46,225 nt of DNA from Wenzhouxiangellaceae bacterium (GTDB taxonomy: Bacteria; Pseudomonadota; Gammaproteobacteria; Xanthomonadales; Wenzhouxiangellaceae): positions 1-46,225 of the forward strand of contig JANQPN010000047.1 in NCBI GenBank assembly GCA_028289455.1, read 5' to 3'. A program made the translations under genes and the position numbers. How positions within the stretch are numbered: the first letter of the stretch is position 1; each line of letters begins with the position of its first letter. Positions 44,066 to 46,225 of this stretch are shown here, in pieces. The notes beneath the pieces are model-generated. The model saw only the letters and a program-made list of their open reading frames with translations, did no database searches and had not been told where the DNA came from.

Positions 44066-45373
44066 ATGATCAACTTTCGACAGCTCATTACATTGATACT
44101 GGCAGTGTTTTTTGTAACCGGTCAGACAACCGCTGCCGACGATCAATCAACCCCCATACTGCAGACTCAGCGCGACAGTTATACCCGCTATGAGCTGCTT
44201 ACACCCGACAGCAGCCGGTTCAGAATTTATTATGATGTCAGCGCCACGACCAAAGGTGGCCGTTACTACTACAATCCGATTCGTGAAGGCTCAGAATCTC
44301 AGGTCAATGGCGTATTCGACCGGATGAGCGGAGAGACACTGGACTGGGAAGTTGTCGATGGTAAAGATGCACAGCAAAACGGATTGCCGGATGCAGATCC
44401 GAAATACCGGTTTATTAAAGCCACCCTGCCCCGCACCATCGCCTTCGATAGCCCCGATGATGTCCAGGTCCGCCTGCTGATTGATAAAACCTATAAAGAT
44501 CAGGCCAGCTATTTCACCTCAGAAAACCTGATTACCTTCAAGCGTGCCCTAGGCATTAAACGCAACCAGGTGGTATTGCCGGCAGGCTACGAGCTGGTTT
44601 CGGTTAATTATCCATCGCAGGTGATCCGCGAAGCCGACGGCCGGATCAGCGTCAGCTTTATCAACCCGGGTGCTGCTGCTGTTGAGTATAAAGTCACTGC
44701 CCGGCCGGTGCGTTTTGCTGCAGCTGAATCGACTGCAACCATTCCCCAGGCCGCCGCCGGCAATTTACCGGCAGCAACACGCCCTAAAGCCCGAGTTGAC
44801 TATGCCATCCCGGAACAGGCCGGACGTACGCGAGACATTGTCTATTACCTGCAGCAACCCGAAACCCATCAATTCCGGCTGTATCACGATTACACCGAGA
44901 CCACTGAAGGTGTCGACCGTTATCTGAATGTTGTGCGTCCGGGCAGCCGCGCCAGCAACCCATCGGCTTATCTTTTGGATACCGGCGAATCGCTTAAGGT
45001 GGAGACGCTGCTTGGCAGTGAAATCAATGAGCGCGGCATTGAAATCGGCGAACAGGTCACTGATCAGACCGAACTGGTTGTGATCTGGTTTGATGCGGTC
45101 AAAGAAGGCCGGAGCAAACGCATCAGAATCTGGGAAACCTACACGGACCCCGGCCGTTATTTTTTAAACGGCGATCAGCTTTTCTGGGACCGCAGCTTTG
45201 GCCGTTCGCAAAACACCGTGGTATTGCCGCCGGGATGGTCACTGACTGACAGTGCCATACCTGCCACTATACGTATGGATGATCAGGGTCGAACCGAGTT
45301 ACGCTTTATCAATGATAGGCCGGGCGTGATAGATGTTTTGCTGAGAGCTGAACGCAGGATAGAAAAGCCTTAA
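44066..45373 (+). CDS. Exported two-domain protein of unknown function
   Basis: 435-residue exported protein. The signal peptide LITLILAVFFVTGQTTAADD (about 7-26) follows ATG 44066, which has AGGAA nine bases upstream; an earlier in-frame ATG at 44000 would hide the signal. The mature chain is an internal duplication: unit 1 (about 40-225) and unit 2 (about 255-430) both contain a line of the type F-R-(I/L)-Y-(Y/H)-D-(Y/V), a Y-(Y/L)-N-(P/V)-(I/V)-R stretch, (K/R)N-(Q/T)-V-V-L-P-(A/P)-G and a closing (S/L)-R-F-I-N-type strand. It is beta-rich without Cys. I do not recognise the family. A REP element follows the stop by 33 bp. Confidence 0.75.
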   Translation: MINFRQLITLILAVFFVTGQTTAADDQSTPILQTQRDSYTRYELLTPDSSRFRIYYDVSATTKGGRYYYNPIREGSESQVNGVFDRMSGETLDWEVVDGKDAQQNGLPDADPKYRFIKATLPRTIAFDSPDDVQVRLLIDKTYKDQASYFTSENLITFKRALGIKRNQVVLPAGYELVSVNYPSQVIREADGRISVSFINPGAAAVEYKVTARPVRFAAAESTATIPQAAAGNLPAATRPKARVDYAIPEQAGRTRDIVYYLQQPETHQFRLYHDYTETTEGVDRYLNVVRPGSRASNPSAYLLDTGESLKVETLLGSEINERGIEIGEQVTDQTELVVIWFDAVKEGRSKRIRIWETYTDPGRYFLNGDQLFWDRSFGRSQNTVVLPPGWSLTDSAIPATIRMDDQGRTELRFINDRPGVIDVLLRAERRIEKP

Positions 45374-45378
45374 CCTCA

Positions 45379-45394
45379 TCCATGACATCATGGA
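45379..45394 (+). terminator. Small hairpin after the two-domain protein gene
   Basis: TCCATGA (45379-45385) pairs with TCATGGA (45388-45394) around two bases. It lies 6 bp after the stop codon; no T-tract follows, so a termination role is doubtful. Confidence 0.25.
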
Positions 45395-45406
45395 CGCAAC
45401 CAAGTT

Positions 45407-45472
45407 GTAGGAGCGGACCTGGGCGCGACCGGTTCTGACTTAGACGCTGGTCGCGGCCAGGTCCGCTCCTAC
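45407..45472. repeat. REP/BIME element E
   Basis: Inverted arms of 24 bp (45407-45430 and 45449-45472) with a single mismatch and an 18-bp spacer. The left arm starts GTAGGAGCGGACCTGGG. It sits between two convergent genes and ends 9 bp before the helicase stop codon. Confidence 0.88.
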
Positions 45473-45480
45473 AGTCCAGA

Positions 45481-46225
45481 TTATTTTCTCGACTTATTCG
45501 GTTTTTTGCGATGCTTCGGCCGGCTTTTTTTACCCTTCTCGGTAAAATGTCTCAGATTCAACGGACGGCCTGAAACCCGGGTTTTTTTGAGGATGTGAAA
45601 TATCTCTTTTGGCATACCAATGGGCAAGTCCACTGTGCTGTAATCGTCGTAAATTTTTATCTGCCCGATAAATCGGCTTTCCAAATCAGCCTCATTGGCA
45701 ATGGCACCGACAATGTGTCCTGGTTTGGCGCCATGCCTGGAGCCGACATTTAACCAGTAACGCTCCAGATCCTGATCAGGAATGTCCCGCCGTTTTTTAC
45801 CGCCTGCATCGCGTTTCACTTTCTGCTGGTGTTTATCCCGTTCCGGCCTTGGCGGGGCGTCCTTAATCAGTAAGGGTGAATCACCCTGGACCAGTTTTGC
45901 CAGTGCGGCAGCAGCGTGCTGATACGGTGTCTCAGTTTCCTGGTGATATTGCTCAATCAACTGCACAAACAATCCCAAATCTTCGCTGTTTATGGTATCC
46001 GTTATGCGTTGTTTAAATTGCGCAATGCGCTGGGTGTTAACCACTGAGGCCGGCGGCAGCTCCATCAATTCGATGGGTTTGCGGGTGGCTTTCTCGATCG
46101 CCCGCAGCAGTCTGCGCTCTCTGGGTGCTACAAATAAAATCGCTTCGCCACTGCGGCCGGCCCGCCCGGTCCGTCCGATCCGGTGAATATAGGCTTCGGT
46201 ATCGTAGGGAATGTCATAATTGATG
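45481..46225 (-). CDS. deaD: DEAD-box ATP-dependent RNA helicase (DeaD/CsdA type), C-terminal part
   Basis: Only the last 248 or so residues are in the window; the 5' end lies beyond the right edge. The visible part begins [20 protein letters not shown], which includes helicase motif VI ([11 protein letters not shown]) and ends the RecA-like domain 2. It continues with a charged linker and a DbpA/CsdA-type RNA-binding domain ([52 protein letters not shown]) and a Lys/Arg-rich tail. That order matches DeaD/CsdA, which helps cold-time ribosome assembly and mRNA decay, more than DbpA, whose RNA-binding domain is at the very end without a tail. Confidence 0.92.
   Translation of the reverse strand, partial: INYDIPYDTEAYIHRIGRTGRAGRSGEAILFVAPRERRLLRAIEKATRKPIELMELPPASVVNTQRIAQFKQRITDTINSEDLGLFVQLIEQYHQETETPYQHAAAALAKLVQGDSPLLIKDAPPRPERDKHQQKVKRDAGGKKRRDIPDQDLERYWLNVGSRHGAKPGHIVGAIANEADLESRFIGQIKIYDDYSTVDLPIGMPKEIFHILKKTRVSGRPLNLRHFTEKGKKSRPKHRKKPNKSRK

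Overview
The window looks like chromosomal DNA of a free-living gammaproteobacterium, most likely from the Xanthomonadales-like branch (Wenzhouxiangella/Marinicella type). The grounds are a TonB-dependent receptor N-terminus of that style at the left edge, a GTP-type PEP carboxykinase, a large FadE-type acyl-CoA dehydrogenase, a pilMNOPQ operon divergent from PBP1A, winged-helix/TPR signalling proteins, FG-GAP and DUF11-type exported proteins, and REP elements with GTAG feet. This assignment is inferred from gene content; no rRNA or tRNA gene was recognised.

Left part (1-10.4 kb), metabolism: a truncated TonB receptor diverges from a TPR-sulfotransferase. Then come pckG (gluconeogenesis), a TetR repressor diverging from fadE (first step of fatty-acid beta-oxidation) with a palindrome over the predicted fadE -10 box, a SixA phosphatase, a free-methionine-R-sulfoxide reductase, and a two-gene unit of coniferyl-type aldehyde dehydrogenase and a DUF938 methyltransferase.

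Middle part (10.4-27.6 kb), cell envelope and housekeeping: an Ig-like lipoprotein, the type IV pilus alignment operon pilM-N-O-P-Q, divergent PBP1A, a conserved hypothetical gene, citrate synthase, a zinc-free L31 paralogue, and rsmG-parA-parB. The last cluster lacks its common neighbours (mnmG, F-ATPase), and I see no parS site in the window.

Right part (27.6-46.2 kb), accessory and exported proteins: two tandem paralogous transmembrane winged-helix/TPR regulators with a VOC protein face a run of secreted-protein genes. That run holds a decayed short gene, a 1336-residue DUF11/'GDWF' repeat protein, a 173-residue short relative and a 1363-residue seven-bladed FG-GAP protein. All four carry the motif (L/I)-F-x-D-(G/S)-(F/Y)-E, at the extreme C-terminus in three. 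An 11-bp tandem direct repeat (CCTCATAATTT type), the layout used by OmpR/PhoB winged helices, lies upstream of the regulator pair and of both large exported genes. Together these suggest a co-regulated export/surface module with a shared C-terminal tag; this is the most novel signal I find. Five REP/BIME elements, all in this right part, sit close behind stop codons. The window ends with a Tat-exported dienelactone hydrolase, a small membrane protein, a GST, a two-domain exported protein and the 3' part of a DEAD-box helicase.
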